Shown: positions 40,571 to 49,369, counted from the stretch's first letter. The stretch is 64,000 bases of DNA from Nitrosopumilus piranensis (GCF_000875775.1 NZ_CP010868.1:1375707-1439706), one strand, 5' to 3'. A program made the numbers and translations. The notes: generated from the sequence alone by a model not told the origin.

Positions 40571-41847
40571 TTTTTCACCGACTTTAGTGCCAAATGATAT
40601 GCATCAAGTGTTTTGTTTAGATCATTTTCAGTGTGGGCATCAGACAAGAAAACAACTTCAAACTGAGATGGGGCAATGAAGATTCCTTGTTTGAGTAAAG
40701 TTTTGAATAGTTTTTGGAATTTCTTTGCATTTGCTTTTTTTGATGTCTCATAATTGGTTACGGGTTTGTTTGTAAAGAAAATCTGGAACATTGATGCTGC
40801 AAAATTGATTTGATGGGGGATTCCCATGTCAGTTGCCATATCATCTAAAGCAGTGGAAAACAAGAGATTGAATCGCTCTAGTTTAGAGTATAGCTTGCTT
40901 TTGAGTTTGTTTATAGTCTTAATTGAGGCAATTGCAGCGCTAACAGAGATAGGATTTCCAGCAAATGTGCTTGCCTGATAGACTTTACCTCCAGGAGAAA
41001 GCAAATCCATTATCTCTTTTTTGCCACCTACTGCAGAAATTGTAAATCCATTGCTCAGAGCCTTTGCCATAGTAGTAAGGTCTGGTTTTATTCCAAAGTG
41101 TTCTTGTGCACCACCAGGAGCAACTCTGAATCCAGTAACAACTTCATCAAAGATTAACGGGATGTTGTTTTCTTTTGTTATTTTTCTCAAGTCAGATAGA
41201 AAATTTTTCTCAGGTAAAATTAATCCCATGTTAGCTAGAATTGGTTCAACAATTACTCCAGCAATGTCCTTATTTTTTTGAATTGTTTTTTGCAAATCTT
41301 CAATGCTGTTGTATTGAACTACCAAAGTATTCTTTGAGACTTCATCTAATCCACCATCAGAAACTGAGATGCCGTTATGTGCAGAACCTGAGCCAGCTTT
41401 TACTAAAACAGAGTCATGAGCTCCATGATAGCATCCTTCAAACTTGATAATCTTTTTCTTTTTTGTGAATCCACGTGCAAGTCTAATTGCAGTCATTGTG
41501 GCCTCACCACCAGTATTCATTAATCGAACTTTGTTAATGGATGGGAAATTACCAATGATCAGTTTAGCAAGTTCAGTTTCAGATTCTGTGGGAGTACAGT
41601 AAAGTGTACCTTTGGCTAGTTGTTTTGAGACAGAGTTGATGATCTCTTTTCTTCTATGTCCTAAAAGTAATGCACCATAACCATTGCAAAAATCAATTAG
41701 TTTTCTATTATCTTCATCCCAGATGTATGCGCCATCTGCCTTTTTTGTGAAAAATGGATATGGTTCAAAGTATCTAACAGGACTATTGACACCTGAAGGA
41801 GTCACCTTTTTTGCATCTGAGAAGAGTTTAGAATTTGTCAACATCAT
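40567..41847 (-). CDS. hemL: Glutamate-1-semialdehyde 2,1-aminomutase
   Basis: HemL converts glutamate-1-semialdehyde to 5-aminolevulinate with PLP. The 426-residue protein has SGVNSPVRYFEPYPFF, YGALLLGHR, MNTGGEATMTAIRLAR, FEGCYHGAHDSVLVKAGSG, the Asp-containing PLIFDEVVTGFR, and TMAKALSNGFTISAVGG with the PLP Lys. It is the first gene of the operon; hemA, the preceding enzyme, is at 23403. The start (MMLTNSKLFSDAKKV) has two adjacent ATGs. Confidence 0.95.
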   Translation of the reverse strand: MMLTNSKLFSDAKKVTPSGVNSPVRYFEPYPFFTKKADGAYIWDEDNRKLIDFCNGYGALLLGHRRKEIINSVSKQLAKGTLYCTPTESETELAKLIIGNFPSINKVRLMNTGGEATMTAIRLARGFTKKKKIIKFEGCYHGAHDSVLVKAGSGSAHNGISVSDGGLDEVSKNTLVVQYNSIEDLQKTIQKNKDIAGVIVEPILANMGLILPEKNFLSDLRKITKENNIPLIFDEVVTGFRVAPGGAQEHFGIKPDLTTMAKALSNGFTISAVGGKKEIMDLLSPGGKVYQASTFAGNPISVSAAIASIKTINKLKSKLYSKLERFNLLFSTALDDMATDMGIPHQINFAASMFQIFFTNKPVTNYETSKKANAKKFQKLFKTLLKQGIFIAPSQFEVVFLSDAHTENDLNKTLDAYHLALKSVKN

Positions 41848-41909
41848 AGTCTGAATTAGGTTATTATTATTCGTAAAAGCCTAAATTTTGAGAATTTTTA
41901 GGCATAAAA

Positions 41910-41990
41910 CTATGCATAAAGATATTCATCAGATCTTTCTTTTTTACACCAACAATTAGGGCTACATTGATTATCTCTATTTTCAGACAT
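41910..41990 (-). CDS. Candidate Cys-containing microprotein (26 aa)
   Basis: ATG 41990 reads MSENRDNQCSPNCWCKKERS and ends DEYLYA with TAG. Cys9, Cys13 and Cys15 are close together in a polar peptide. The start overlaps the stop of the 54-residue ORF upstream by 8 bases. Short and without homologues known to me; support comes from the Cys pattern and the run of similar ORFs on this strand. Confidence 0.3.
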   Translation of the reverse strand: MSENRDNQCSPNCWCKKERSDEYLYA

Positions 41991-42147
41991 GATTTGTTCC
42001 CTTTTGGTTCTCCCTATCATTGCAACTTGGATGAATCGCCTGGGTTGACTCTCGTACAACTTGTTTTATAATGTCTGCAACTTCTTTCGACAATAAGATT
42101 TTCGAAAATGAATAAGTGTCATGCTCAAGGAAGCGGGCAGCAGTCAT
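41983..42147 (-). CDS. Candidate small protein (54 aa)
   Basis: ATG 42147 reads MTAARFLEHDTYSFSKILLS, then KEVADIIKQVVRESTQAIHP and SCNDRENQKGTNHV. It has a plausible amphipathic helix (FSKILLSKEVADIIKQVVRE). The GC content of this segment is a bit higher than its surroundings, as expected for coding DNA. No family recognised; the overlap with the next ORF suggests a small operon. Confidence 0.4.
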   Translation of the reverse strand: MTAARFLEHDTYSFSKILLSKEVADIIKQVVRESTQAIHPSCNDRENQKGTNHV

Positions 42148-42235
42148 TGATAATAGTAATAAGAAATTTGTTAAAACATAATTGTAATTATTTTATGTAA
42201 AAAACTAAAATTGTGTAATCTATATAGAAACTGAA
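42148..42235. other. Short AT-rich gap between microprotein ORFs
   Basis: Contains taatagtaataagaaatttg and ttattttatgtaaaaaac, A/T-rich tracts that could hold the promoter of the 42147 ORF. Nothing else seen. Confidence 0.3.
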
Positions 42236-42358
42236 TTATTGAAGTTTATTACAAATATCATCGCAAGAAGGACAGAATAATACATCCTCAGCAAATTTTC
42301 CTCGTCTCAAGATTTCAGTTTCATTATTTCTACATTTTGTGCATTTGATTTTTTGCAT
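42236..42358 (-). CDS. Small zinc-ribbon protein (40 aa)
   Basis: ATG 42358 reads MQKIKCTKCRNNETEILRRG, then KFAEDVLFCPSCDDICNKLQ. CTKC (6-9) and CPSC (29-32) form a C-x2-C-x19-C-x2-C zinc ribbon, with a further Cys36. Function unknown; zinc ribbons of this size often bind RNA polymerase, RNA or DNA. It is one of a series of Cys-rich ORFs on the same strand. Confidence 0.6.
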   Translation of the reverse strand: MQKIKCTKCRNNETEILRRGKFAEDVLFCPSCDDICNKLQ

Positions 42359-42442
42359 GTTAAGGGATTATTTAGTAGATCTAAAAATAATTTCTAAAGG
42401 ATTTATGTAAGATATATAAAAAGAATACCAAAATACATAAAA

Positions 42443-42601
42443 TTATGAAGTTATAGAAATTTCAGTGTTACATCCATGAAATCGAAGTAATGTTTTTTGC
42501 TCACATTCAAAACAAATTTCTTGGATAACAATATTACATGAAGAACATTTTAAATGATTTTGTAATTTATTTCCACATTTACGGCAACTTTCATCAGGCA
42601 T
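42443..42601 (-). CDS. Small Cys-rich multi-knuckle protein (52 aa)
   Basis: ATG 42601 reads MPDESCRKCGNKLQNHLKCS, then SCNIVIQEICFECEQKTLLR and FHGCNTEISITS. Three C-x2-C pairs (CRKC, CSSC, CFEC) plus His42 and Cys44 could hold two zinc ions. The start overlaps the stop of the 42601-43017 gene by one base (TAATG), so the two are translationally coupled and this protein is probably real. No family name is known to me. Confidence 0.65.
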   Translation of the reverse strand: MPDESCRKCGNKLQNHLKCSSCNIVIQEICFECEQKTLLRFHGCNTEISITS

Positions 42602-43017
42602 TATGCAAAAAGAGTTTCCTTTAATCTCCAGTCAAAATCTCGAAGTAAAAATGAAATTTTTTTTGCAACATAATTTGGAACTACATCTAAATCACATAAA
42701 ACAAGAATTTGACCTTCGGCATAAGGGAAGATAAATTCCAAAAGAGTTTCCCTCTGAACACAAATATAGTTTAGAGGTCCAATAAGGTCATCAAATTCTT
42801 TGCTAAGGGAAGTTTGTAAGCTTCTTTGCATGAAAAACATCTCTACCTCTTGTTTTGACATCTTTGTGATGATTCTATCATTGCGAAATTGGAGCTCTGT
42901 TGATTTACCGTTCTTGCTTAAAGAAGATACAAAAAATATTCTCTCATCAGAGGCCAGAATGTCTTGGCACAGGTGTAAAATTGCTTGATTCCGCTCAAGA
43001 TTAGATGATATCATCAT
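42601..43017 (-). CDS. Thaumarchaeal sensor-like small domain protein (DUF6659-like)
   Basis: The 138-residue protein has the layout of an abundant thaumarchaeal family (I believe DUF6659): an N-terminal helix with LCQDILASDERIFFVSSL, a strand, a central helix SKQEVEMFFMQRSLQTSLSK, then Tyr/Arg and a hydrophobic strand QILVLCDLDVVPNYVAKKI. The fold may be roadblock-like. No catalytic residues stand out. It is coupled to the Cys-rich 52-residue protein, and its truncated relative is at 15347. The role is unknown. Confidence 0.55.
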   Translation of the reverse strand: MMISSNLERNQAILHLCQDILASDERIFFVSSLSKNGKSTELQFRNDRIITKMSKQEVEMFFMQRSLQTSLSKEFDDLIGPLNYICVQRETLLEFIFPYAEGQILVLCDLDVVPNYVAKKISFLLRDFDWRLKETLFA

Positions 43018-43098
43018 AAATCATAGGCTCAACTGGAACTAAAATAAGGAGTCTTTAGATTAGATAAAACTAAGAAAACTATGAAAGATATGGTTTTT

Positions 43099-43779
43099 CT
43101 ATAATTCTTCTCTTCGTTGTTTTTCAAATTTTTTCTTGAACAAAAATGCCACAATTATGGTTCCAACAAAAGGAGCAGTCCAATATAGCCACAAATCACC
43201 CACAGCACCAGACAACAAAGCAGGTGCAAGTGCTCTTGCAGGATTCATCGATGCACCTGAGATAAAGGCCAAAAACAAAATATCCAATCCAACAATACCT
43301 CCAATTGCAACGCCACTAAATCCTCTCAATCCTTTTGTATACACCACATAGAAGATTACGCCCATAAGCATTGCAGAAGCTAATACTTCGACTGGAAAAA
43401 TTAGAAATAATGAAAAATCATAGTTTGGTGCATTGGCACCAAGATTTGATTTGTTTCCGATAAACTGCAAAACAAAAAGTGAACCTAGCAGCGCACCAAT
43501 AATTTCTGCTGCAAAATAATATACAACTTGAATTTTTGATATGTGTCCTGTAATATAATATCCAATAGTCACTGCAGGGTTAAAATGCGCAAGAGAAATC
43601 TTTCCAAAAGAATATACGCCTATCAGTAGTGCAATAAATGGAGCTACTGCAGCAAACGGAATCCCCAACTGCCCATTAAAGAATTCAGCATCATAAACAA
43701 TAGAACCTGTAGCAAATACTACAAGAATAAAAGTTCCAATTAATTCAACAGTAAAAATTTGTAAATTGGAGTAAGCCAT
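43099..43779 (-). CDS. MIP family channel (aquaporin/aquaglyceroporin)
   Basis: The 226-residue protein has six transmembrane segments and two half-helix NPA boxes, HFNPAVTIG and SMNPARALAPAL, with the Arg of the second box that lines the channel filter. Such channels pass water, glycerol or arsenite. It lies 3 bases downstream of arsC and divergent from an ArsR regulator, the arsR-aqpS-arsC arrangement seen in some bacteria, where the channel lets arsenite out. That is the favoured role here; a general osmotic role is the alternative. Confidence 0.9.
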   Translation of the reverse strand: MAYSNLQIFTVELIGTFILVVFATGSIVYDAEFFNGQLGIPFAAVAPFIALLIGVYSFGKISLAHFNPAVTIGYYITGHISKIQVVYYFAAEIIGALLGSLFVLQFIGNKSNLGANAPNYDFSLFLIFPVEVLASAMLMGVIFYVVYTKGLRGFSGVAIGGIVGLDILFLAFISGASMNPARALAPALLSGAVGDLWLYWTAPFVGTIIVAFLFKKKFEKQRREEL

Positions 43780-43782
43780 TGT

Positions 43783-44181
43783 TTATTTCTCAAGAGATTC
43801 AATTAACTGCAAAACTTCTTTTAATATTTGATCACGAATTTTTCTAACATCATCAATTGATTTTTCTTTAGGATCTGAAATATTCCAATCAAGTACATCT
43901 TTTACAAACAATGCAGGACATGACTCTTTATCCATACATCCCATATTGATTGTTTTTGAAGAAGTTTCAATCATTTCATTAGATAATGATTTTGGAGATT
44001 GTTGTGTCATGTCAATTCCAACTTCTTTCATCACTTGAACAACTATAGGATTTAGTTGAGAAGATGGAGTTACGCCAGCACTAATCACGTTAAATTTTGC
44101 AGGAGCATATTTTCGAAAAAATGCCTCAGCCATTTGGCTCCTACCAGCATTTTCTACACACACAAACAAGATATTTTCCAT
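43783..44181 (-). CDS. arsC: Arsenate reductase, LMW protein-phosphatase type
   Basis: The protein belongs to the thioredoxin-coupled arsenate reductases that share the LMW phosphatase fold. The P-loop C-x5-R is CVENAGRS with Cys8 and Arg14. The redox Cys pair is Cys82 and Cys88 in NMGCMDKESCP, matching the C10/C82/C89 triad of S. aureus ArsC. The fold's Asp is in WNISDP. It reduces arsenate to arsenite, which could leave by the adjacent aquaporin. The gene is divergent from arsR with a 40-base gap. Confidence 0.9.
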   Translation of the reverse strand: MENILFVCVENAGRSQMAEAFFRKYAPAKFNVISAGVTPSSQLNPIVVQVMKEVGIDMTQQSPKSLSNEMIETSSKTINMGCMDKESCPALFVKDVLDWNISDPKEKSIDDVRKIRDQILKEVLQLIESLEK

Positions 44182-44221
44182 ACATTAACATAAATATTAG
44201 TTTATATAAATTTAGATTGAT
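44182..44221. promoter_or_regulatory. Divergent arsC/arsR promoter region
   Basis: The 40 bases between the two starts include ttagtttatataaatttaga, with a TATA element usable by arsR, and cattaacataaatat toward arsC. Such a short shared region would let ArsR control both genes. No perfect operator palindrome was found. Confidence 0.4.
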
Positions 44222-44521
44222 ATGAATGGAGTGAGTCTACTAAAATGCATATGTGATGATACCAGATTTGAGATTTTAGAATTATTACAAAAAAACAAAG
44301 AACTGTGCGTAAACGATTTTGTAGAGAAATTAAAAAAAGATCAGCCATTAGTGTCACATCATCTCAAGACACTCAAAAAGTGTGGAATTGTAAAATCAAG
44401 AGATGAAGGAAAAAAGGCAATGTATGCAATTTCAAGTAATCAACTTGCAGAACTTATCTCAAATGTTACTAACGCAAGCAAAAAGATTCCAGTTTTATGT
44501 TCAGATGATTCTTGTTGTTAA
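44222..44521 (+). CDS. arsR: ArsR family transcriptional repressor
   Basis: The 99-residue protein is a winged HTH of the ArsR/SmtB type: DDTRFEILELLQKNKELCVN, then QPLVSHHLKTLKKCGIVKSR and DEGKKAMYAIS. Candidate metal-thiol ligands are Cys29, Cys49-type residues and the C-terminal cluster CSDDSCC. The E. coli ELCVCDLC box is altered to ELCVND, so ligand use may differ. It faces arsC and the aquaporin divergently. Its stop overlaps the convergent sbtB by 4 bases. Confidence 0.9.
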   Translation: MNGVSLLKCICDDTRFEILELLQKNKELCVNDFVEKLKKDQPLVSHHLKTLKKCGIVKSRDEGKKAMYAISSNQLAELISNVTNASKKIPVLCSDDSCC

Positions 44522-44820
44522 AATTTTTCTGGGCGTAACACGCCAACATCACTAACATAAAGCACTATAGCAAAGTTTGCAAAGAGGGTTCGAGATATTT
44601 CTTCTACAACATCAGGTAGTTTTTCTTCTCTCATAATTACTTCAACTTTGACATTTTTTTCATTTTTGAATCCCTGTCCACGTAAACCACGTGCACCATT
44701 TCCATCAACTTCATAAGTTGTATATCCAGTGATTTCATGTTTTTTGAGTATCCCAATAATATTTTCTTGTGCTAAAATCTCACAAGTAATTGTAAGCAGT
44801 TTAACGTTGAACAGTTTCAT
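44518..44820 (-). CDS. sbtB: P-II-like regulator SbtB
   Basis: The 100-residue protein is a PII-superfamily trimer subunit, like SbtB rather than GlnB: ITCEILAQENIIGILKKHEI, the short T-loop-like GNGARGLRGQGF, then a second beta-alpha-beta and a C-terminal VGVLRPEKF. In cyanobacteria SbtB binds adenine nucleotides (including cAMP) and inhibits SbtA. The C-terminal redox CGPEGC loop of some SbtB is absent. It overlaps sbtA by 4 bases, the conserved sbtA-sbtB arrangement. Confidence 0.85.
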   Translation of the reverse strand: MKLFNVKLLTITCEILAQENIIGILKKHEITGYTTYEVDGNGARGLRGQGFKNEKNVKVEVIMREEKLPDVVEEISRTLFANFAIVLYVSDVGVLRPEKF

Positions 44821-45899
44821 GAGAATACCTCAGTTATGTAATTGAATAAGTCTATCGTTCCTTCTCCAGTATGCACAAGTGTTGATATTGTAAACAGAAT
44901 CGGCAATGTGACAATAATGTTAAATGGAAATGTAATTCCCAGAGCAGATGTGATATACAAACTTGGTTTTGCCTGAGGAATTGCATGGCGTAAAACTGCA
45001 GGAGCTGCAATAAATGAGGCACTAGCCATTAACAATCCAAACATTACTGCACCACCTATACTTAATCCCAGAGCAGTTGAAACTAGAACACCAATGATTC
45101 CATTGAATAAAGGAATGAGTATAGCAAAACCAGTAAGGAAAATGCCTACTTTTTTGATGTCATCGAGCCTTTGACCGGCAATGATTCCCATCTCAATCAT
45201 GAAAATTACTATTGCACCAGTAAACATATCATCAAATACAATCTTGATGGACTCAAATCCATCTTTACCTATGATATAACCAATCACTATACTTCCTAGA
45301 AGAATTACAATTGCTTTTCCAGTTATGGATTCATGTAGCACTTTTGAGAGTTTTGTCTTTGTTTGGTTTAATCCAACATCAATTTCAGTATCATCATCTG
45401 AAAAAGACTGCTTCTTTGCTTTGATCTGTTTTGATACTGCCATATTTGTCATAAATATTGCTAAAATGAAGGCAAGTGGTTCTAGCACTGCAAGGATTGC
45501 TGCAATATATCCTTCAGATGAAACGCCTTGATTTTTCAAAAATGACAAGCCAACTGAAAAATGGACTGCGCCAACTGCACCATAAGTTGATGCGAGTGCA
45601 TAAGAATCAAAGATGTTGAATTTTCCTAATCGTCTGAGAATTTGATAGTGATTTAATGTAAATAATAATGAAAGTCCAATTGCAACAAACATTGGAATCA
45701 ACATGTTTTCAAATCCAGTGTTACGCATCTCTATTCCACCATGAAGACCGATTGCTGCCAAGAGATAGATTGGTAGGAATTCTGAAATTGCTTCAGGAAT
45801 TTTCAAGTCAGATTTTATTCTAGCAGCAATAATCCCAAATAAGAAGAAAAGAATTATTGGAGTAAGAAGATTAGCTTGAATTAATTCTAGAATTTCCAT
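44817..45899 (-). CDS. sbtA: Sodium-dependent bicarbonate transporter SbtA
   Basis: The 360-residue protein has about ten hydrophobic segments in the SbtA two-domain inverted-repeat fold. Typical blocks include FLPIYLLAAIGLHGGIEMRN, STYGAVGAVHFSVGLSFL, a central polar loop (KAKKQSFSDDDTEIDVGL), and GLLMASASFIAAPAVLRHAI. SbtA symports bicarbonate with sodium at high affinity. Ammonia-oxidising archaea fix bicarbonate by the 3-hydroxypropionate/4-hydroxybutyrate cycle, whose carboxylase uses bicarbonate directly, so the gene would feed carbon fixation; that link is an inference. Confidence 0.88.
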   Translation of the reverse strand: MEILELIQANLLTPIILFFLFGIIAARIKSDLKIPEAISEFLPIYLLAAIGLHGGIEMRNTGFENMLIPMFVAIGLSLLFTLNHYQILRRLGKFNIFDSYALASTYGAVGAVHFSVGLSFLKNQGVSSEGYIAAILAVLEPLAFILAIFMTNMAVSKQIKAKKQSFSDDDTEIDVGLNQTKTKLSKVLHESITGKAIVILLGSIVIGYIIGKDGFESIKIVFDDMFTGAIVIFMIEMGIIAGQRLDDIKKVGIFLTGFAILIPLFNGIIGVLVSTALGLSIGGAVMFGLLMASASFIAAPAVLRHAIPQAKPSLYITSALGITFPFNIIVTLPILFTISTLVHTGEGTIDLFNYITEVFS

Positions 45900-45945
45900 T
45901 TGAATATTTCAGCCAATTTTTGGTTGAATAAAAATCAAGGTACGC

Positions 45946-46605
45946 CTAGTCAGACTTTGTATGAGATGCAATTCTAGCCTCACTAGGTCTGTGTTTTCCA
46001 GTAACGATGTAGTTAATTGCATCACTCATAAACACAGCATGATCACCAATACGTTCTAGATATCGTAAGAGTAATGCTTCAGCTAGAGCACATTTGGTGT
46101 TGTTTGATTCAATGAGTTTAGGAAGTCTGTCTTTGTAGATTTGATCAATTACTTTTTCATCCTCACGAATCTTAATTGCTTTTCTCACATCAAGTTCTGC
46201 AAATGACATAACTGCTTCTTTTATCATATGCTTTACTTTTTTTGTAGATTCAATTAGTGATGCGTTTGTACATTCTGAAACATCTCCAAACAAGTCACGT
46301 ACTTGTGTTATATCATAGGCATACCTACCAAATCTAGAAAATGCGTAAGATATTTCAGTAGATGAACGTATCAATCTAAAATCGTCAGCTACTGGTTGAA
46401 ATTTTAGCAACATGTCAAAAGTCAAGTCTTCTACTTCATAGTATTTGGAGCGGATTGAATCAGATAATGCCAAGACTTTATCCATCGTGTTTGTCCCATC
46501 AAGATACGAATCTATTGCAAGCGATATTGATTCAATTACCATATCACCCATCTCTGCCATAATAAAAGACAGTTTTTCTAAAGAGGGATCAATTAAACGA
46601 GCCAT
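45946..46605 (-). CDS. phoU: Phosphate signalling regulator PhoU
   Basis: The 219-residue protein is an all-helical PhoU repeat protein: [20 protein letters not shown] and a second bundle LRYLERIGDHAVFMSDAINY, with D/E-rich metal-binding motifs (ERIGDHA). PhoU mediates control of PstSCAB and polyphosphate. Its start overlaps the pstB stop by one base (TAATG), closing the pstC-pstA-pstB-phoU operon. A second, AbrB-fused PhoU is divergent from it (49459). Confidence 0.88.
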   Translation of the reverse strand: MARLIDPSLEKLSFIMAEMGDMVIESISLAIDSYLDGTNTMDKVLALSDSIRSKYYEVEDLTFDMLLKFQPVADDFRLIRSSTEISYAFSRFGRYAYDITQVRDLFGDVSECTNASLIESTKKVKHMIKEAVMSFAELDVRKAIKIREDEKVIDQIYKDRLPKLIESNNTKCALAEALLLRYLERIGDHAVFMSDAINYIVTGKHRPSEARIASHTKSD

Positions 46606-47438
46606 TATCCAAACTGACCCTGAACATATTTTGCAGTCAATTCATCTTTAGGATCGGTAAAGAGTTTCTTTGTTTCTCTAAACTCTATCAAGTCACCAAG
46701 ATACATGAATCCAGTATAATCAGAAACCCTAACTGCTTGCTGCATGTTATGGGTAACGATAATGATAGTATACTCTTTTTTGAGTTCAGTAATTGTCTCT
46801 TCAATTTTTTGGGTGGCTATAGGATCAAGTGCTGATGCAGGCTCATCCATAAGCAACACTTCAGGCTGTATTGCCAATGCTCTTGCAATGCAAAGGCGTT
46901 GTTGTTGACCACCAGACAATTCAATTGCAGATTTTTTCAAATCAGTTTTCACCTCATCCCAAAGGTAGGCCATCTTAAGGGAGTCCTCTACAATTTCATC
47001 AAGGATTTTTTTGTCTCTAACGCCGTTTAGTTTCAGTCCAGCAGTTACATTATCATAAATAGACATTGTTGGAAAAGGATTTGGTTTTTGGAAGACCATT
47101 CCAACTTTTCTTCTGTGATAAATTGGATCAATTGATTTATCATAAAGATCAATATTATCAATCATCACTTTACCATCAACTTTGGCATTTTTTGTCATAT
47201 CATGCATTCTGTTTAGACAACGAAGAAATGTTGTCTTACCACACCCAGATGGTCCAATCAAGGCAGTAACAGATTTTTCTTTGAATTTCATTGTGACATT
47301 TTTTACAGCTTCAAAACCATCATAGCTGATTGTGACATTTTCAGCAATCATTTTATATTTTTCAGAATCAACGGTAATAGTTGGATCAGAAGTAACCTGT
47401 GTTTCTATATCGGTTGGTTTAACGCTCAATGCTGTCAA
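46605..47438 (-). CDS. pstB: Phosphate ABC transporter ATPase PstB
   Basis: The 277-residue ATPase powers phosphate uptake. It has Walker [17 protein letters not shown]-loop [19 protein letters not shown], signature [15 protein letters not shown], Walker [14 protein letters not shown] and switch His THNMQQ. The N-terminal 25 residues are extra to the usual start. It overlaps pstA by 4 bases and phoU by one. Confidence 0.95.
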   Translation of the reverse strand: MTALSVKPTDIETQVTSDPTITVDSEKYKMIAENVTISYDGFEAVKNVTMKFKEKSVTALIGPSGCGKTTFLRCLNRMHDMTKNAKVDGKVMIDNIDLYDKSIDPIYHRRKVGMVFQKPNPFPTMSIYDNVTAGLKLNGVRDKKILDEIVEDSLKMAYLWDEVKTDLKKSAIELSGGQQQRLCIARALAIQPEVLLMDEPASALDPIATQKIEETITELKKEYTIIIVTHNMQQAVRVSDYTGFMYLGDLIEFRETKKLFTDPKDELTAKYVQGQFG

Positions 47439-48367
47439 TTTTTAGTCTTGCCTCCTTTCTTAATTAATTGTCCGAATAATCCATTCTTTCTTTTCTTATT
47501 TGCAAAAAAGTATCTAACAGTAAGATTGATTCCAAGAATAATGAAGATCAAGACTAATGCAGATCCCCAGCCTTGTAGTTGCGCACTATCATAAGGCAAC
47601 AAAGACAATCTCCAAATTCGTAATGGGAGCGCATCCATTGGAACATCCATACTGCTAAAGAATTGACTGCTTCCCAAAATAGTCATGATTAATGGAGCAG
47701 TTTCACCACCTATTCTTGAAACAGAAAGCAAAATTCCAGTAATCATTCCATTTTTTGCAGCAGAAACTACAATTCTAAATGTAATTACCCATTTTTTAAG
47801 TCCAAGGGCAGTACCTGCTTCACGATATGTTATAGGCACCATTTTGAGAGACTCCTCAGTAGTTCTAGCAACTATTGGGAACATAATCAAAGACAGTGCA
47901 AACGCTCCTGCCCAAACTGAGAAATGTCCTAAAATCAATACAATCACCAAGAATGCAAATATTCCTAAAACGATTGATGGGAATTCCATAAACACATCAT
48001 TGAAGAATCGAATAGTACGAGCAAGTTTATTGTCGCCATATTCAGAGAGATAAATTCCAGACATCACACCAATCGGAACACCAATCAGACTAGACAATCC
48101 AATAATTATCAGAGTTCCTTGAATGGCAGGACCAATTCCTCCTTCACCGGAACCAATTGCACCAGGAGTTGCAGTTAAAAATTCATAGCTTATTGCAGCA
48201 ATTCCATTTTTAAAAACTTCAACAAGAATACTGCCTAAAGGAATTATTGCAATAATTACACAAGCAAAAACAATAATTCTAACAATTTTATCAACGACTA
48301 GTCGTTTCTCTACATTTTGTTTGAATAATGCGCGATACTCTTGTCTTCTTTCATTAGTTGTGCTCAA
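47435..48367 (-). CDS. pstA: Phosphate ABC transporter permease PstA
   Basis: The 310-residue permease has six predicted membrane helices with the MetI-type EAA loop: [40 protein letters not shown] and [20 protein letters not shown] match PstA. It forms the channel together with PstC; its start overlaps the pstC stop by 4 bases and its stop overlaps pstB by 4. Confidence 0.93.
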   Translation of the reverse strand: MSTTNERRQEYRALFKQNVEKRLVVDKIVRIIVFACVIIAIIPLGSILVEVFKNGIAAISYEFLTATPGAIGSGEGGIGPAIQGTLIIIGLSSLIGVPIGVMSGIYLSEYGDNKLARTIRFFNDVFMEFPSIVLGIFAFLVIVLILGHFSVWAGAFALSLIMFPIVARTTEESLKMVPITYREAGTALGLKKWVITFRIVVSAAKNGMITGILLSVSRIGGETAPLIMTILGSSQFFSSMDVPMDALPLRIWRLSLLPYDSAQLQGWGSALVLIFIILGINLTVRYFFANKKRKNGLFGQLIKKGGKTKN

Positions 48368-49341
48368 TTGTTAATCGCACCTTCCTTTACTTTGAGCATT
48401 CTAGTAACTAGTAAGTGAGCAACAATATTGATGGCAATTGCAATTAATAACAAAACCAATGCAACACCAATCAACGCGGGAAGATGAAGTGATGCAGGGG
48501 ATGCCTCAACAAATTCATTTGCAATAATACTAGACATAGTTTGGCTAGGTTTGAAAAATGATGATGGGATTGCAGCAATTCCGGTTGCATTTCCAATTAG
48601 CATAGTCACTGCCATTGTCTCACCTACAGCTCTACCTAATCCAAGAATAGAGGCCCCAATCAAACCAGTTTTTGAATAAGGAAATACTGCAAGCTTGAAC
48701 ATCTCCCACTTTGTTGCGCCAAGCATATATGCAGCCTCCTTTTGTTGTTGAGGGACTGCCTTCATTACTTCTCGAGAAACAGCAGATACTGTTGGAATAA
48801 TCATAATAGCTAAAATCACACTTGCAGTAATGATGTCCAAACCAAAAGGAGTTCCAGAAAATAACCAAATAGAATCACCAAACACATCATGAAGTGGAGT
48901 TTCAATCCAATCCTTGAAATAAATTCTAAAAACAAAGAGACCCCACAGTCCATAAATTACACTTGGGACAGCTGCCAACAATTCTACAATAAATCCTAAA
49001 GGGCCTCCAATCTTTGCAGGTGCATCTGAAATGAACATCGCAATTCCAATACTTAGCGGAACACCAATAATCATTGCAAGGGCAGCAGTTACCAAAGTTC
49101 CCAAAATATAGGGCAGTGCGCCAAATGATTCACGACCTTCTACAGCATTCCAATCAGTTCCAGAAATAAAAGATAATCCTTCTTCCTCCCAAATGGGATA
49201 AGATTCAGAAAATAATTGAAATACCAATAACACTACCATTACTAAAACATAAACACCCGCAACGGTTGCACCAATTTTGAAGATTTTATCAGCGATTGGT
49301 CGTCTGCTAGATTTTTCAGATTTTAGTTTTATCTTTCCCAC
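48364..49341 (-). CDS. pstC: Phosphate ABC transporter permease PstC
   Basis: The 325-residue permease partners PstA. It has an N-terminal helix after a basic stretch, FGALPYILGTLVTAALAMII, the ELLAAVPSVIYGLWGLFVFR segment typical of PstC, and the EAA loop KEAAYMLGATKWEMFKLAVF. It is the first gene of the operon. The 117-base gap to the divergent AbrB-PhoU gene holds paired promoter elements. Confidence 0.93.
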   Translation of the reverse strand: MGKIKLKSEKSSRRPIADKIFKIGATVAGVYVLVMVVLLVFQLFSESYPIWEEEGLSFISGTDWNAVEGRESFGALPYILGTLVTAALAMIIGVPLSIGIAMFISDAPAKIGGPLGFIVELLAAVPSVIYGLWGLFVFRIYFKDWIETPLHDVFGDSIWLFSGTPFGLDIITASVILAIMIIPTVSAVSREVMKAVPQQQKEAAYMLGATKWEMFKLAVFPYSKTGLIGASILGLGRAVGETMAVTMLIGNATGIAAIPSSFFKPSQTMSSIIANEFVEASPASLHLPALIGVALVLLLIAIAINIVAHLLVTRMLKVKEGAINN

Positions 49342-49369
49342 AATTTTGGGCGTAAATGTGATGTTATCT

